Positions 19,824 through 28,665 of a stretch of DNA of 28,665 nt are shown one piece after another (the stretch's first letter is position 1; each line of letters begins with the position of its first letter). The notes beneath the pieces were generated by a model, which ran no database searches, was not told the DNA's origin, and saw only the letters and a program-made list of their open reading frames with translations. Position numbers and translations under genes: made by a program. Source of the DNA: an uncultured bacterium (GTDB lineage: Bacteria > Actinomycetota > Coriobacteriia > Coriobacteriales > Coriobacteriaceae). Where the stretch lies: positions 1 to 28,665 of the forward strand of contig CAJMPZ010000029.1 of the NCBI GenBank assembly GCA_905215445.1. Direction: 5' to 3'.

Positions 19824-21227
19824 CTATGAGTTGCGCACCAGCCTGGCGCAGAAGTGGCCGTCGTAGGAGTCGGCGTTTACCGGCACGCTTTGGAAGAGGC
19901 CTCGATCGTTCTGGCGTACGGATACGAGCTTCTTGGCCTGATCGAACTCGGGGAGTTGCAGAATCTGCGCCTCGGAGAGCGGCTCCAGGCTAAAACCGGT
20001 GCCCTCGGGAGAGTTCAGGAACGCTTCCACGACCTGTGTGTTCTCCTCGTCGAAGACCGAGCATGTCGCATAGATAAGCTCGCCACCAGCAGCCACGCGC
20101 GCAGCGGCTTCCTTGAGCATCGTCAGCTGCAGCTTGGGCAGCTCAACCGTCACATCCTTTTCGGTCAGGCGCCACGGGATCTCGGGATGACGACGCATGG
20201 TTCCGGTGCCAGAGCACGGCGCATCGATAAAGACTGTGTCGAACTTAACCGGCTCGCCAAGCATGGCATCAAACGATGTGAGCACCTCATCAAGCTCGCA
20301 AGCATCACCAGAAACCGTACGAACGCCCTGAATACCGGCCTTATGCAGGCGAGCGAGATTCAGATCGCACTTGCGATCATGCAGATCGAGCGCCGTATGC
20401 TGACGCTCATAGCCCGTACGCTTGGCCTGGCACATCATCACATAGGTCTTGGTGCCACGACCGGCACCAATCTCAAGGCAGCTACCAGGGCGCGTGGCAG
20501 CTGTGGCGATAAGTTGCGCGTTGAGATCAGATGCCACCGCGGCAGCACGCTCAAACGCACCCGAAGCAACGGTAACCTGGGCATCAACCGGGGCATGGCA
20601 GCCCGGGAAGACAGGTGCGACGAGCTGCGAGATATACGGATCGGGCTTGGTCGCAAAGGCGTTCTCATGCAGGGCCAGCGGCGCGGGGGCCAGATTGCCG
20701 GCAAAGTTAAGCGCACCCTCTGGCGTGTCAAACGACGCCATAATGCGAGCACACAGCCAGCGAGGAAGACCCATCAGGCGCGACAGACGAACCAAGCGTC
20801 GCTCGGACTCATCCACATCGGACGCAGTAGCAAAGTCCTCAACATTGTCCGCAACCTTATGCAGTACAGCATTGGCCAAGCCAGCGGCGGACTTAGCACC
20901 GCAGCGAACCAGCTCAACTCCCTGACTTACGGCAACACGGCCCGGCGTATGCAGGTAGAGCATCTCGAAGGCCGAGATACGAAGCGCCATGCGAACGCGC
21001 GGCGCAACCTTTTTGGGCTTATCGAGAAACTGATCGAGCAGCTCGTCCAAAATACCCTGCGTGGCGGCCACACCCAGCGCCAAGCGGGCGGCAAAAGCGG
21101 AATCGCGCTGGTCAATAGCCTTGGCGGAAGCACGGGAAGACAACACATCGCGCGCATACATGCCGCGGCGATCGGCCTCCATCAGCACATTGAGCGCAAG
21201 CTTGCGCGCGGGAGACAGCTTGCTCAT
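19824..21227 (-). CDS. rsmB: 16S rRNA (cytosine-967-C5)-methyltransferase
   Basis: RsmB methylates C967 (E. coli numbering) of 16S rRNA with SAM. The 467-residue protein has the expected N-terminal NusB-like RNA-binding domain (PARKLALNVLMEADRRG, then AFAARLALGVAATQGILDELL) and a C-terminal Rossmann methyltransferase domain with CLEIGAGRGTKT as SAM-binding motif I. Both family cysteines are present: Cys338 in DAPCSGTGTMRRHPE and the nucleophile Cys389 in YATCSVFDEEN, 51 residues apart. The start is ATG 21227, which overlaps the fmt stop as ATGA and indicates translational coupling. A longer reading into fmt is rejected. The pairing fmt-rsmB is a common bacterial arrangement. Confidence 0.94.
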   Translation of the reverse strand: MSKLSPARKLALNVLMEADRRGMYARDVLSSRASAKAIDQRDSAFAARLALGVAATQGILDELLDQFLDKPKKVAPRVRMALRISAFEMLYLHTPGRVAVSQGVELVRCGAKSAAGLANAVLHKVADNVEDFATASDVDESERRLVRLSRLMGLPRWLCARIMASFDTPEGALNFAGNLAPAPLALHENAFATKPDPYISQLVAPVFPGCHAPVDAQVTVASGAFERAAAVASDLNAQLIATAATRPGSCLEIGAGRGTKTYVMMCQAKRTGYERQHTALDLHDRKCDLNLARLHKAGIQGVRTVSGDACELDEVLTSFDAMLGEPVKFDTVFIDAPCSGTGTMRRHPEIPWRLTEKDVTVELPKLQLTMLKEAAARVAAGGELIYATCSVFDEENTQVVEAFLNSPEGTGFSLEPLSEAQILQLPEFDQAKKLVSVRQNDRGLFQSVPVNADSYDGHFCARLVRNS

Positions 21228-22144
21228 GACAAAACACCCCACGAAAGATCGGCACCCTGCAGGCCAGCAGCCCAAGCAGAAGCGGCCATAGCACGCTTGC
21301 CATCGGGCTTAACCTCAAGCAACTCAACCGAGCCATCGGAAAGACCAAGGTAAACACACTTGGCCTTAACGAGAACCTGACCCTCAACAAGCGACACATC
21401 AGCAGGCGCAGCATCGAGCACGCGCACGGTCTTGCCGGCAATCACGCAACGAGCAGGCGCGGTATCGGACGAAGCCAGCACATGGCGCACGCAATCAAGC
21501 GCCGCCATGTGCGGATCCAGGCGCATCTCCTGCTTAGAAATCTTGGCAGCATGGGTAACGAGCGCCTCGTCCTGTTCGATCCACACGGCGGTGCCATCGG
21601 CAAGAGAAGGAAGCGTATAGGCAAGCAGTTTACCGCCAAGCTCACCAAGCTCCATGGTCAGCGCCTCAGCATGCTTACCGGCAACCGACGTGGAAGCCTG
21701 AGCACAATAAGCACCAGTATCCACGCCGTGCCCGATGCGCATGATAGAAACGCCAGCAACCTCATCACCAGCAAGAATCGCACGCTGAATGGGAGCAGCG
21801 CCACGCCAACGAGGCAGTAGCGAAGCATGAACATTCACAATACCAAGCGGCGCCATATGCAGCACCTCATCGGGCAAAATGCAACCATAGGCAGCCACAC
21901 AGAAAATATCAGCCTGGGCAGCCTGGAGCACCTCAACAACCTCAGGCGTCATACGATTAGCCTCAACAACCGGCAACCCCAGCTCAAGCGCCTTGGCCTT
22001 AACAGGAGAAGGCTCAAGCTTCTTACCACGCCCACGAACAGCATCGGGACGAGTAATTACAAGCGCAATCTCATTGCCTGTCTCAACAAGCGAAGTCAGC
22101 GAAGGCACAGCAAAATCAGGCGTACCCATAAACACAATACGCAT
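21224..22144 (-). CDS. fmt: Methionyl-tRNA formyltransferase
   Basis: Fmt adds a formyl group from 10-formyl-THF to initiator Met-tRNA. The 306-residue protein starts MRIVFMGTPDFAVPSL and shows the catalytic set Asn104, His106 and Asp142 in NVHASLLPRWRGAAPIQRAI and GVSIMRIGHGVDTG. The SLLP loop and the C-terminal OB-like tRNA-binding domain (about residues 205-300) are both present, so the length is normal. AGAGGAGA lies about 9 bases before the ATG. It heads a two-gene unit with rsmB. The partner deformylase gene def lies just upstream on the same strand but is separated by a terminator, so the two are probably transcribed separately. Confidence 0.96.
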   Translation of the reverse strand: MRIVFMGTPDFAVPSLTSLVETGNEIALVITRPDAVRGRGKKLEPSPVKAKALELGLPVVEANRMTPEVVEVLQAAQADIFCVAAYGCILPDEVLHMAPLGIVNVHASLLPRWRGAAPIQRAILAGDEVAGVSIMRIGHGVDTGAYCAQASTSVAGKHAEALTMELGELGGKLLAYTLPSLADGTAVWIEQDEALVTHAAKISKQEMRLDPHMAALDCVRHVLASSDTAPARCVIAGKTVRVLDAAPADVSLVEGQVLVKAKCVYLGLSDGSVELLEVKPDGKRAMAASAWAAGLQGADLSWGVLS

Positions 22145-22239
22145 AAAGAACGTCTCCTCTCAACCAAAGCCGAGACGGCTACAAAGAACAGCGGAAAGCC
22201 AAGTCACCAGCCCATCCGCAATAACATTTCAACAAGAAC

Positions 22240-22287
22240 AAATATACCCAAAACCAAAGAAAGAGCCGCAATAAAAGCAGCTCTTTC
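22240..22287 (-). terminator. Intrinsic terminator after def
   Basis: GAAAGAGC (22259-22266) and GCTCTTTC (22280-22287) form an 8-bp stem. Read on the minus strand it is followed by the T-rich TTTGGTTTTGG. It lies between def and fmt. Confidence 0.75.
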
Positions 22288-22351
22288 AGCAAAGCACCTA
22301 TCAGCGAAGACGCCCATCCCTGGCCCGACGGCACCCCGGGGACGGACAAAC

Positions 22352-22888
22352 CTACTCCGTCTCGCCCGGTCGAGCGCCGCGGGCCAGGGCGTCCTGGTAC
22401 TCCTTGACGGCCTTGAGCCTCTGCATGGGCTTCAGTCGCTCGAACATAGTGTTGCCATGCAGGTGATCGATCTCGTGCTGCAGGCACACGCAGAACAGGT
22501 CGCCCGTAGCCTCGTAGCGAATCAGGTTTGCGTCCAAGTCGTACGCCTCGACGACGACATGGTCGGGACGCTCGATCTCGCAGCTAATGCCAGGGATGGA
22601 CAGGCAGCCCTCGCTAAACGGCACCAGATGGTCACTCTGCTCAACAATGACAGGGTTGATGAGCACGTACGGGTCGTAGTCGTTCTTGTCGCTGTAGTCG
22701 CAGTCGATGGTGACGAGCTGAATAAGCTCGCCGATCTGCGGAGCAGCCAGGCCGCAACCGCCGTTCTCGAACATCATCTTCTTCATCTTCTCGGCAAGCG
22801 CCTCGATCGCTGGGGTGATCTCCTCGATCACGGCGCACTCCTGACGCAGGCGAGGGTCGGGCGACAGTACGATTCCGTTGGCTTCCAT
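22352..22888 (-). CDS. def: Peptide deformylase
   Basis: Def removes the N-formyl group from new proteins using a metal ion, usually iron. All three family motifs are intact in the 178-residue protein: GCGLAAPQIG (residues 44-53), EGCLS with metal ligand Cys95, and QHEIDHLHG with His138 and His142 as ligands and Glu139 as catalytic base. Two ATG codons lie 6 bases apart. ATG 22888 is preferred because GAAAGG ends 6 bases before it, while it directly abuts ATG 22894. The gene begins 18 bases after the priA stop and so forms an operon with it, a frequent arrangement (priA-def-fmt) here broken before fmt by a terminator. Confidence 0.96.
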   Translation of the reverse strand: MEANGIVLSPDPRLRQECAVIEEITPAIEALAEKMKKMMFENGGCGLAAPQIGELIQLVTIDCDYSDKNDYDPYVLINPVIVEQSDHLVPFSEGCLSIPGISCEIERPDHVVVEAYDLDANLIRYEATGDLFCVCLQHEIDHLHGNTMFERLKPMQRLKAVKEYQDALARGARPGETE

Positions 22889-22906
22889 GGCCATCCTTTC
22901 GGGTTG

Positions 22907-25360
22907 TTACATCAAATCATAGGCATCGACGTCAACGCTCACGCTCACGCCGCGCACAGAGCCCACCTCTTTGAGGCAGGCGTCGATATCATCAGAGACA
23001 TGGTACCCCACAGGCGACTTCACAAGCAGATGGAAGCGGTAACGGTCCTTGGCTTTCTCGATTACACACGAAGCCGGGCCCAGCACCTGGGGCACGGCGC
23101 TCCCCGCCCGCAAAAAGTCGGGCGCGGCGGCATGCCAGCGGCGCTTAAGAAGCTTTGCAATGCGCCCGATATAATCCTGCGCATCGTCGCGGCTTGCCGA
23201 CCACACCAAAATGTTAACCAGGCGCACGAACGGCGGATACAGTGCGTCGCGGCGCTGGTCCAGGTCGTAGTCGGTAAAGATCGAGCGATCGTGCTCGGCG
23301 ACGGCGCGGATGACCGGATCCTCGGGCAGATACGTCTGGATGATGACCTCGCCAGGGCGATCGCCGCGACCGGCGCGACCGGCGACCTGCTCAAGCAAAT
23401 CGTAGGCGCGCTCCCCTGCGCGGAAATCCGGCAGCTTGAGGGCGAAGTCAGCATTGACCACACCCACGAGCGTGACCTCGGGAAAGTCGAGGCCTTTGGC
23501 GATCATCTGGGTGCCCAGCAACACGGCGCAATCGGCAGCATCGAACTGCTCGAGCAGCTTTTTGTGCGCATCCTTGCCGCGCGTGGAATCGGCATCCATG
23601 CGGATGATGGCGACGTCCTCGGGCAGCATCTGGTGCAGTGCGTCCTCGATCTGCTGCGTGCCCAGCCCCATTTTTGCCAGGTAGCGACTGCCACATTTGG
23701 GGCAACGGCTCGTGGGCGCGGGATACGGCTGCACGCGCCAAGACGAACCGCAAGTGTGGCACTGCAGCGTGTGCGTGCGCTCGTGATACGTAAGCGCGGT
23801 GGAGCAGTGGTTGCAGGTGGGGACGCAGCCGCACTCGCGGCACATCAAAAACGGCGCAAAGCCGCGGCGGTTATGCAGCAGCACGGCCTTCTCACGGCGT
23901 TCGACCACGCGATCCAAGCCCTCCATCAAGGGTTTTGAGAACATGGAGCGGCTGCCGTGAGAAAACTCACGGCGCAGGTCGGCAATTCGGACCATGGGAA
24001 GCACGGCGTGTCCCGGGCGCTCGGGCATCTCGACACGCGTCCAAGTGGCACCGTTATACGTGCCACGACGGCAGCGGCCGAGGGCCTCGGCCGAGGGCGT
24101 GGCGGAGCCCAACACGAGCGGGCAGCGATAGCGCCGCGCCATCTCGGCCGCCACCTCGCGCGCGTGGTAGCGCGGACTGGAGCCCTGCTTGTAACTAGTC
24201 TCGTGCTCCTCGTCGATGATGATGAGACCAAGGTCGCTGAGCGGGCAAAAAAGCGCCGAACGAGCTCCCACGACCACACGCGCGGCGCCACTGGCAACCA
24301 TATCCCACTGGTCCAGGCGCTCGCCGGCCGAAAGCCGCGAATGGAACACGGCGACCGTCTCGCCAAAGCGCGAGCGGAAGCGGCCGACGGTCTGGGCTGT
24401 CAGCGATATCTCGGGCACCAGTACGCAGGCTGAGCGGCCGGCCGCGAGCACGCGCTCGATAGCGGAAAGGTAGACCTCGGTTTTGCCGGATCCAGTGACG
24501 CCATCGACTAGGACCACGTCGCCGTGAGCGTCAAGGCGTGCGCGCTCAATCTGCGCGAGGGCCTGTCGCTGACCGTTGGTGAGTGCCATCGGGGCCTTGC
24601 CGCTCGCCGAGGACAGCGTGGTCTGCTCGCTGCAGCCACGCCAGGCGCGGCGCTCCTCCACAACCACGACGCCGCGTTTTTCGAGCGCCTTGATGGTCGC
24701 CGACATGCTGTTATAGAGAAGGTTGAGGTCGCGCGTCGTGACCGGGCCGCACTGGAGCGCCTCGATGAGTTGGCGCTGACGGACCGCGGTCTTGGGCGGC
24801 GTATAGTCGAAGCCTTCGGGCGTGAGCATGACCCAGCGATTTTGGATGGGTTTGACGGCTGGACGTTCAACCGTCCACACGCCGTCGTCGCCCTTGACCA
24901 CACGCGGGCTGCCGCCCGGTGGCAAAAACAGGCGCAGGCACTCGGAAAGCGTCGCGACGTACTCGCGGCTCATCCAGCGCGCAATGCGGGCAGCCTCGGC
25001 GGTAAAGAGCGGTTTGCTGAGGATGGCTTCGACAGGCTTGATGCGCGAAAGGTCAAGGGCGTTGTTGCCTTGCAGGTCGCCCAGCTCGGGCGCAATATCG
25101 ACGATGTAGCCTGCGGCGGCACGGTTGCCAAAGTGGACCAGGACCGTCGATCCGACCTGGGCCTCGTTGGCAAGGGACTCAGGAATGCCGTAAGCGAACG
25201 GTTCGGACAGCGCACGGGTGGGGATATCGAGAACCACGCACGAGTAGGCGGCAATGGGCTCAGGTACAGGATCGGGCTTGGCCGAGGCAGCAGCGGATGC
25301 CGGTGCCGCCGGAGACTCCTCCGGTTCCGGTGAACCAAACAGCGACAGTTGTTGAGCCAT
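22907..25360 (-). CDS. priA: Primosomal protein N' (replication restart helicase PriA)
   Basis: PriA reloads the replisome at stalled forks. The 817-residue protein has an N-terminal DNA-binding domain (about residues 40-140) and a DEAH-type helicase with Walker A GVTGSGKTEVYL (Lys293) and Walker B IIDEEHETSYKQ. The zinc-binding insertion has four CxxC pairs (CREC, CNHC, CHTC, CPKC), and helicase motifs V and VI read GTQMIAKGLDFP and EQVAGRAGRGDRPG. All catalytic elements are intact, unlike the helicase-dead PriA of some mycobacteria and streptomycetes. The first residues read MAQQLSLFG, in which QLSLF (residues 4-8) equals the canonical beta-clamp-binding motif, followed by a disordered Pro/Ala/Glu linker to about residue 35. 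GAGGTGG precedes the ATG. def follows in the operon. Confidence 0.95.
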   Translation of the reverse strand: MAQQLSLFGSPEPEESPAAPASAAASAKPDPVPEPIAAYSCVVLDIPTRALSEPFAYGIPESLANEAQVGSTVLVHFGNRAAAGYIVDIAPELGDLQGNNALDLSRIKPVEAILSKPLFTAEAARIARWMSREYVATLSECLRLFLPPGGSPRVVKGDDGVWTVERPAVKPIQNRWVMLTPEGFDYTPPKTAVRQRQLIEALQCGPVTTRDLNLLYNSMSATIKALEKRGVVVVEERRAWRGCSEQTTLSSASGKAPMALTNGQRQALAQIERARLDAHGDVVLVDGVTGSGKTEVYLSAIERVLAAGRSACVLVPEISLTAQTVGRFRSRFGETVAVFHSRLSAGERLDQWDMVASGAARVVVGARSALFCPLSDLGLIIIDEEHETSYKQGSSPRYHAREVAAEMARRYRCPLVLGSATPSAEALGRCRRGTYNGATWTRVEMPERPGHAVLPMVRIADLRREFSHGSRSMFSKPLMEGLDRVVERREKAVLLHNRRGFAPFLMCRECGCVPTCNHCSTALTYHERTHTLQCHTCGSSWRVQPYPAPTSRCPKCGSRYLAKMGLGTQQIEDALHQMLPEDVAIIRMDADSTRGKDAHKKLLEQFDAADCAVLLGTQMIAKGLDFPEVTLVGVVNADFALKLPDFRAGERAYDLLEQVAGRAGRGDRPGEVIIQTYLPEDPVIRAVAEHDRSIFTDYDLDQRRDALYPPFVRLVNILVWSASRDDAQDYIGRIAKLLKRRWHAAAPDFLRAGSAVPQVLGPASCVIEKAKDRYRFHLLVKSPVGYHVSDDIDACLKEVGSVRGVSVSVDVDAYDLM

Positions 25361-25392
25361 ACACCACCTCTAACGAACGGACCTGAAAGGGG

Positions 25393-25494
25393 TGGGACAA
25401 AATAATCAGTGGTGTTTGTCCCATGGCCGATACGAGTGTCGAGCTTGTTGCGTCGCTCGAACATGGGACAAACACCACTGATTATTTTGTCCCA
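25393..25494. repeat. Long perfect inverted repeat (33-bp arms) between gltX and priA
   Basis: The arm 25393-25425 is exactly inverse to 25462-25494, with a 36-nt spacer. Each arm is itself a smaller hairpin, GGGACAAA...TTTGTCCC. The spacer carries TCGAGC/GCTCGA (25439-25444 with 25455-25460). The GGGAC/GTCCC ends resemble REP-like elements, which can be mobilised by REP-associated tyrosine transposases (RAYT). No transposase is present here. Confidence 0.85.
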
Positions 25495-25510
25495 GCAACC
25501 CACTCATCGG

Positions 25511-25548
25511 TACAGAAACAAGAGCCCCGCTCGGGGTGAACGGGGCTC
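25511..25548 (-). terminator. Intrinsic terminator of gltX
   Basis: GAGCCCCG (25522-25529) and CGGGGCTC (25541-25548) form a perfect 8-bp stem with an 11-nt loop. On the minus strand it is followed by TTGTTTCTGT. It starts 24 bases after the gltX stop. Confidence 0.88.
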
Positions 25549-25571
25549 GGATACAAACGTTTGCGCAGCGA

Positions 25572-27047
25572 CTACAGCGCCATCGTGCGGGCGCGGTCGA
25601 TACGCGCCAGACAGTCGTCACGGCCGACGAGCGCCATGGTCTCGCCCAGCGGAGGGCTCACCATGTTGCCGCAAACGGCGACGCGCACGGCCTGGAACAC
25701 CACGCGCTTCTTAAGGTCCATCTGCTCGGGCAGCGGCTCAAGCGCGGCGTCGATGTTCGCGGCTGTCCACTCGTCCACGCCCTCGAGCGCGGCCTTGGCG
25801 GCGTCCAGGATGGCACCCATGCCTTCCTTGGCCAGGCCCTTGTTGACGGATTTCTCGTCATACTCGAGCGTCTCGGCCGTAGCAAAGATGGGAGCGGCGA
25901 CGGTCACGGCGTCGGCCGGCATCTTGGTGCGCGGCTTGACGATGGCGGCAAGCGCATCGATCCAATCCTCGCCGTACTCGACGTTGCCCTCGATGAGACC
26001 CGCCTCGTGCAGCTCGGGGACCATGATCTCGTCGGCAAACTGGGCATCGGACATGCCGTTGATGTACTCGGCATTGACCCAGTCGAGCTTCTTTGGGTCG
26101 AAGGTCGCCGGGTTCTTGGAGATGCGGTCGAGCGAGAACTTGCTGGCCAGGACATCGCGCGGGATGATTGTGGTCTCGCCGTCGAGCGACCAGCCGAGCA
26201 GCGCCAGGTAGTTGACGAAGGCGTCGGAAAGGTAGCCGGCGTCGCGGTACTCCTCCACCGAGGTGGCGCCATGGCGCTTGGAGAGCTTCTTGCCGTCGGC
26301 GCCCAGGATCATGGAGATGTGGGCGAACGTGGGCACGGGCGCGCCGAGGGCCTCGTAGACCATGACCTGACGCGGGGTGTTGGACAGGTGGTCATCGCCG
26401 CGGATGACATGGGTGATCTTCATCATGGCGTCGTCGACGACGGTCGCAAAGTTGTACGTGGGCGTGCCATCGGAGCGGAAGATCACAAAGTCGTCGAGCT
26501 CCTTGGCGTCGAAGGTCACCTCGCCGTGGACGGCGTCGTGGATGACGACGTCGCCGCGGTCCTCGGGCACCTTGATGCGCAAGACGTAGGGCTCGCCGGC
26601 CTCGATGCGGCGACGGGCCTCCTCGGGATCAAGATCGCGGCAGCGACGCTGATAGCCCTGGAAGGGGTCCTTGCGCTCCTGCGCGGCCTTACGGTCGGCG
26701 TCGAGCTGCTCCTTGGTGCAGAAGCAGGGATAGGCCTTGCCCTCGTCCCAAAGCTTCTGGGCGGCCTGCTTGTACAGGTCCAGGCGCTCGGTCTGGGCGT
26801 AGGGGCCATAGTCGCCGCCCACCTCGGGACCCTCGTCCCAGTCCAGGCCAAGCCAACGCATGGCGCGCAGAATGATCTGCGTGTTCTCGTCAGTGGAGCG
26901 GGTGGGGTCGGTGTCGTCGATGCGCAGGATGAACGTGCCGCCGTTTGAGCGGGCAAAAGCCCAGTTATAGATAGCGGTGCGGGCGCCGCCGATGTGAAGC
27001 TTGCCCGTCGGTGAGGGTGCAAAGCGGACGCGAACGTCTGATGCCAT
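25572..27047 (-). CDS. gltX: Glutamyl-tRNA synthetase
   Basis: GltX charges tRNA-Glu with glutamate. The 491-residue protein has the class I signatures FAPSPTGKLHIGGARTA (HIGH-like HIGG at residues 18-21) and KKLSKRHG (residues 253-260). ILRIDDTDPTRS, GLDWDEGP and the FCTKEQLDADRKAA segment identify GluRS rather than GlnRS. The C-terminal anticodon-binding helical domain runs from about residue 330. Whether it also charges tRNA-Gln cannot be judged from this window. ATG 27047 follows GAGGAGA and starts exactly at the family N-terminus MASDVRVRFAPSPTG; the longer open frame to 27137 has no conserved residues. The gene is bracketed by two long inverted repeats. Confidence 0.96.
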   Translation of the reverse strand: MASDVRVRFAPSPTGKLHIGGARTAIYNWAFARSNGGTFILRIDDTDPTRSTDENTQIILRAMRWLGLDWDEGPEVGGDYGPYAQTERLDLYKQAAQKLWDEGKAYPCFCTKEQLDADRKAAQERKDPFQGYQRRCRDLDPEEARRRIEAGEPYVLRIKVPEDRGDVVIHDAVHGEVTFDAKELDDFVIFRSDGTPTYNFATVVDDAMMKITHVIRGDDHLSNTPRQVMVYEALGAPVPTFAHISMILGADGKKLSKRHGATSVEEYRDAGYLSDAFVNYLALLGWSLDGETTIIPRDVLASKFSLDRISKNPATFDPKKLDWVNAEYINGMSDAQFADEIMVPELHEAGLIEGNVEYGEDWIDALAAIVKPRTKMPADAVTVAAPIFATAETLEYDEKSVNKGLAKEGMGAILDAAKAALEGVDEWTAANIDAALEPLPEQMDLKKRVVFQAVRVAVCGNMVSPPLGETMALVGRDDCLARIDRARTMAL

Positions 27048-27090
27048 GGATATCTCCTCGATTGCAGGATGGATGTCTAACTGCACCAGT

Positions 27091-27121
27091 ATAAAGCAAC
27101 AATGCAGCCTCCGCACAAAGG
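27091..27121 (-). promoter_or_regulatory. Possible gltX promoter
   Basis: On the minus strand, TATACT near 27091-27096 is preceded by TTGTGC about 19 bases upstream. The minus-10 is good; the minus-35 and spacing are weak. Confidence 0.3.
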
Positions 27122-27131
27122 GCACCGACCC

Positions 27132-27262
27132 ACTCATTGGGGACTACTCATTGGGGACAGACTTAAATGACCAGTCGTTGTAGTCATTGGGGACATTCTT
27201 GGTTTAAGACTGGTCATTTAAGTCTGTCCCCAATGAGTAATTAAGTCTGTCCCCAATGAGTA
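27132..27262. repeat. Inverted-repeat cluster with 32-bp arms between gltX and metK
   Basis: The arm 27145-27176 is exactly inverse to 27208-27239, with a 31-nt spacer. Copies of the unit CATTGGGGAC also occur at 27135-27144 and 27185-27194, and a second inverted copy of the 22-bp outer unit lies at 27241-27262. The unit ends in GGGAC/GTCCC like the repeat on the other side of gltX, although the internal sequence differs. It looks like a compound REP-type element. Confidence 0.85.
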
Positions 27263-27274
27263 GGTGCGGAAAGG

Positions 27275-27303
27275 GTGTGAATGTTTGATTTACGCGCTAT
27301 GAT
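27275..27303 (+). promoter_or_regulatory. Possible metK promoter
   Basis: TATGAT (27298-27303) is preceded 17 bases upstream by the poor minus-35 GTGTGA (27275-27280). It would give a leader of about 60 bases that contains the hairpin listed next. Confidence 0.35.
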
Positions 27304-27321
27304 GTGCCCTTGCATAGAGAG

Positions 27322-27358
27322 CCCGGCGGAATGGTAACGGTCGCCGGGACACGTTTTT
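27322..27358 (+). promoter_or_regulatory. GC-rich hairpin with T-run in the metK leader
   Basis: CCCGGCG (27322-27328) and CGCCGGG (27342-27348) pair perfectly around a 13-nt loop. After ACACG come five T residues, directly before the ribosome-binding site GAAAGGA. It could act as a leaky terminator or attenuator. It does not match SAM riboswitch classes that I know. Confidence 0.45.
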
Positions 27359-27370
27359 GAAAGGACAATC

Positions 27371-28627
<1,257 letters not shown>

Positions 28628-28665
28628 AAGATAAGAATGTAGTTAAACTAAAAATAGAGAACTAC

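Noticed and set aside
21827..23938. 703-codon plus-strand open frame opposite fmt, def and priA
   Set aside because: A shadow frame; the minus-strand genes are recognised with all their motifs.
25536..26948. 470-codon plus-strand open frame opposite gltX
   Set aside because: A shadow of gltX without recognisable domains or ribosome-binding site.
25393..27262. gltX as cargo of a composite transposon defined by the two inverted repeats
   Set aside because: The two repeats differ in internal sequence, no transposase is present, and gltX is an essential housekeeping gene. Independent REP-like elements are the simpler reading.
27263..27370. SAM riboswitch before metK
   Set aside because: Only a simple hairpin and T-run are present; no SAM-I, SAM-II or SAM-IV core pattern was found.

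Overview
The window looks like a chromosomal segment of a high-GC gut actinobacterium of the Coriobacteriia, most like Collinsella. This placement is an inference from gene content and protein style; no marker here proves it. Ordinary housekeeping genes surround a complete glycogen-metabolism locus. There is no CRISPR array, prophage or insertion-sequence transposase.

Layout. (1) 1-2623, minus strand: an exopolysaccharide or capsule operon read from right to left as loaP-type antiterminator, initiating sugar-1-phosphate transferase, DUF1972 rhamnosyltransferase and rfbA (cut by the window edge). (2) 2633-3400: a gene-free leader or intergenic stretch with two long stem-loops in front of loaP. 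(3) 3401-4886, minus strand: tRNA-Ala(GGC) with its own promoter and terminator, thiN, and a HAD phosphatase. (4) 5218-14810, plus strand: glgB-glgP-glgC-glgD-glgA. (5) 15027-18323, plus strand: a GH13 amylase-like/GH77 4-alpha-glucanotransferase fusion, followed by a small FmdB zinc-ribbon gene. (6) 18737-19690, minus strand: an AT-rich orphan gene for a surface or membrane protein. (7) 19824-27047, minus strand: rsmB and fmt (overlapping), def and priA, then gltX. (8) 27371-28627, plus strand: metK.

How the genes work together. GlgC/GlgD make ADP-glucose, GlgA extends the alpha-1,4 chains and GlgB adds branches. GlgP phosphorolyses the polymer, and the GH13-GH77 fusion can trim and re-shuffle the limit dextrins and maltooligosaccharides. 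A TGGTAAAAC motif occurs both in the intergenic region before glgB (as a 9-bp inverted repeat) and before the fusion gene, with an ATGGTAAAC copy nearby in both places. This suggests one shared regulator.

The most unusual signals are these: long histone-H1-like Lys/Ala/Thr tails on two glycogen enzymes (about 280 residues on GlgA, about 65 on GlgB, plus a short basic N-terminus on GlgB); the shared TGGTAAAAC operator candidate; two elaborate hairpins in the presumed loaP leader; two perfect 32-33 bp inverted repeats bracketing gltX; and a canonical beta-clamp-binding pentapeptide at the N-terminus of PriA.
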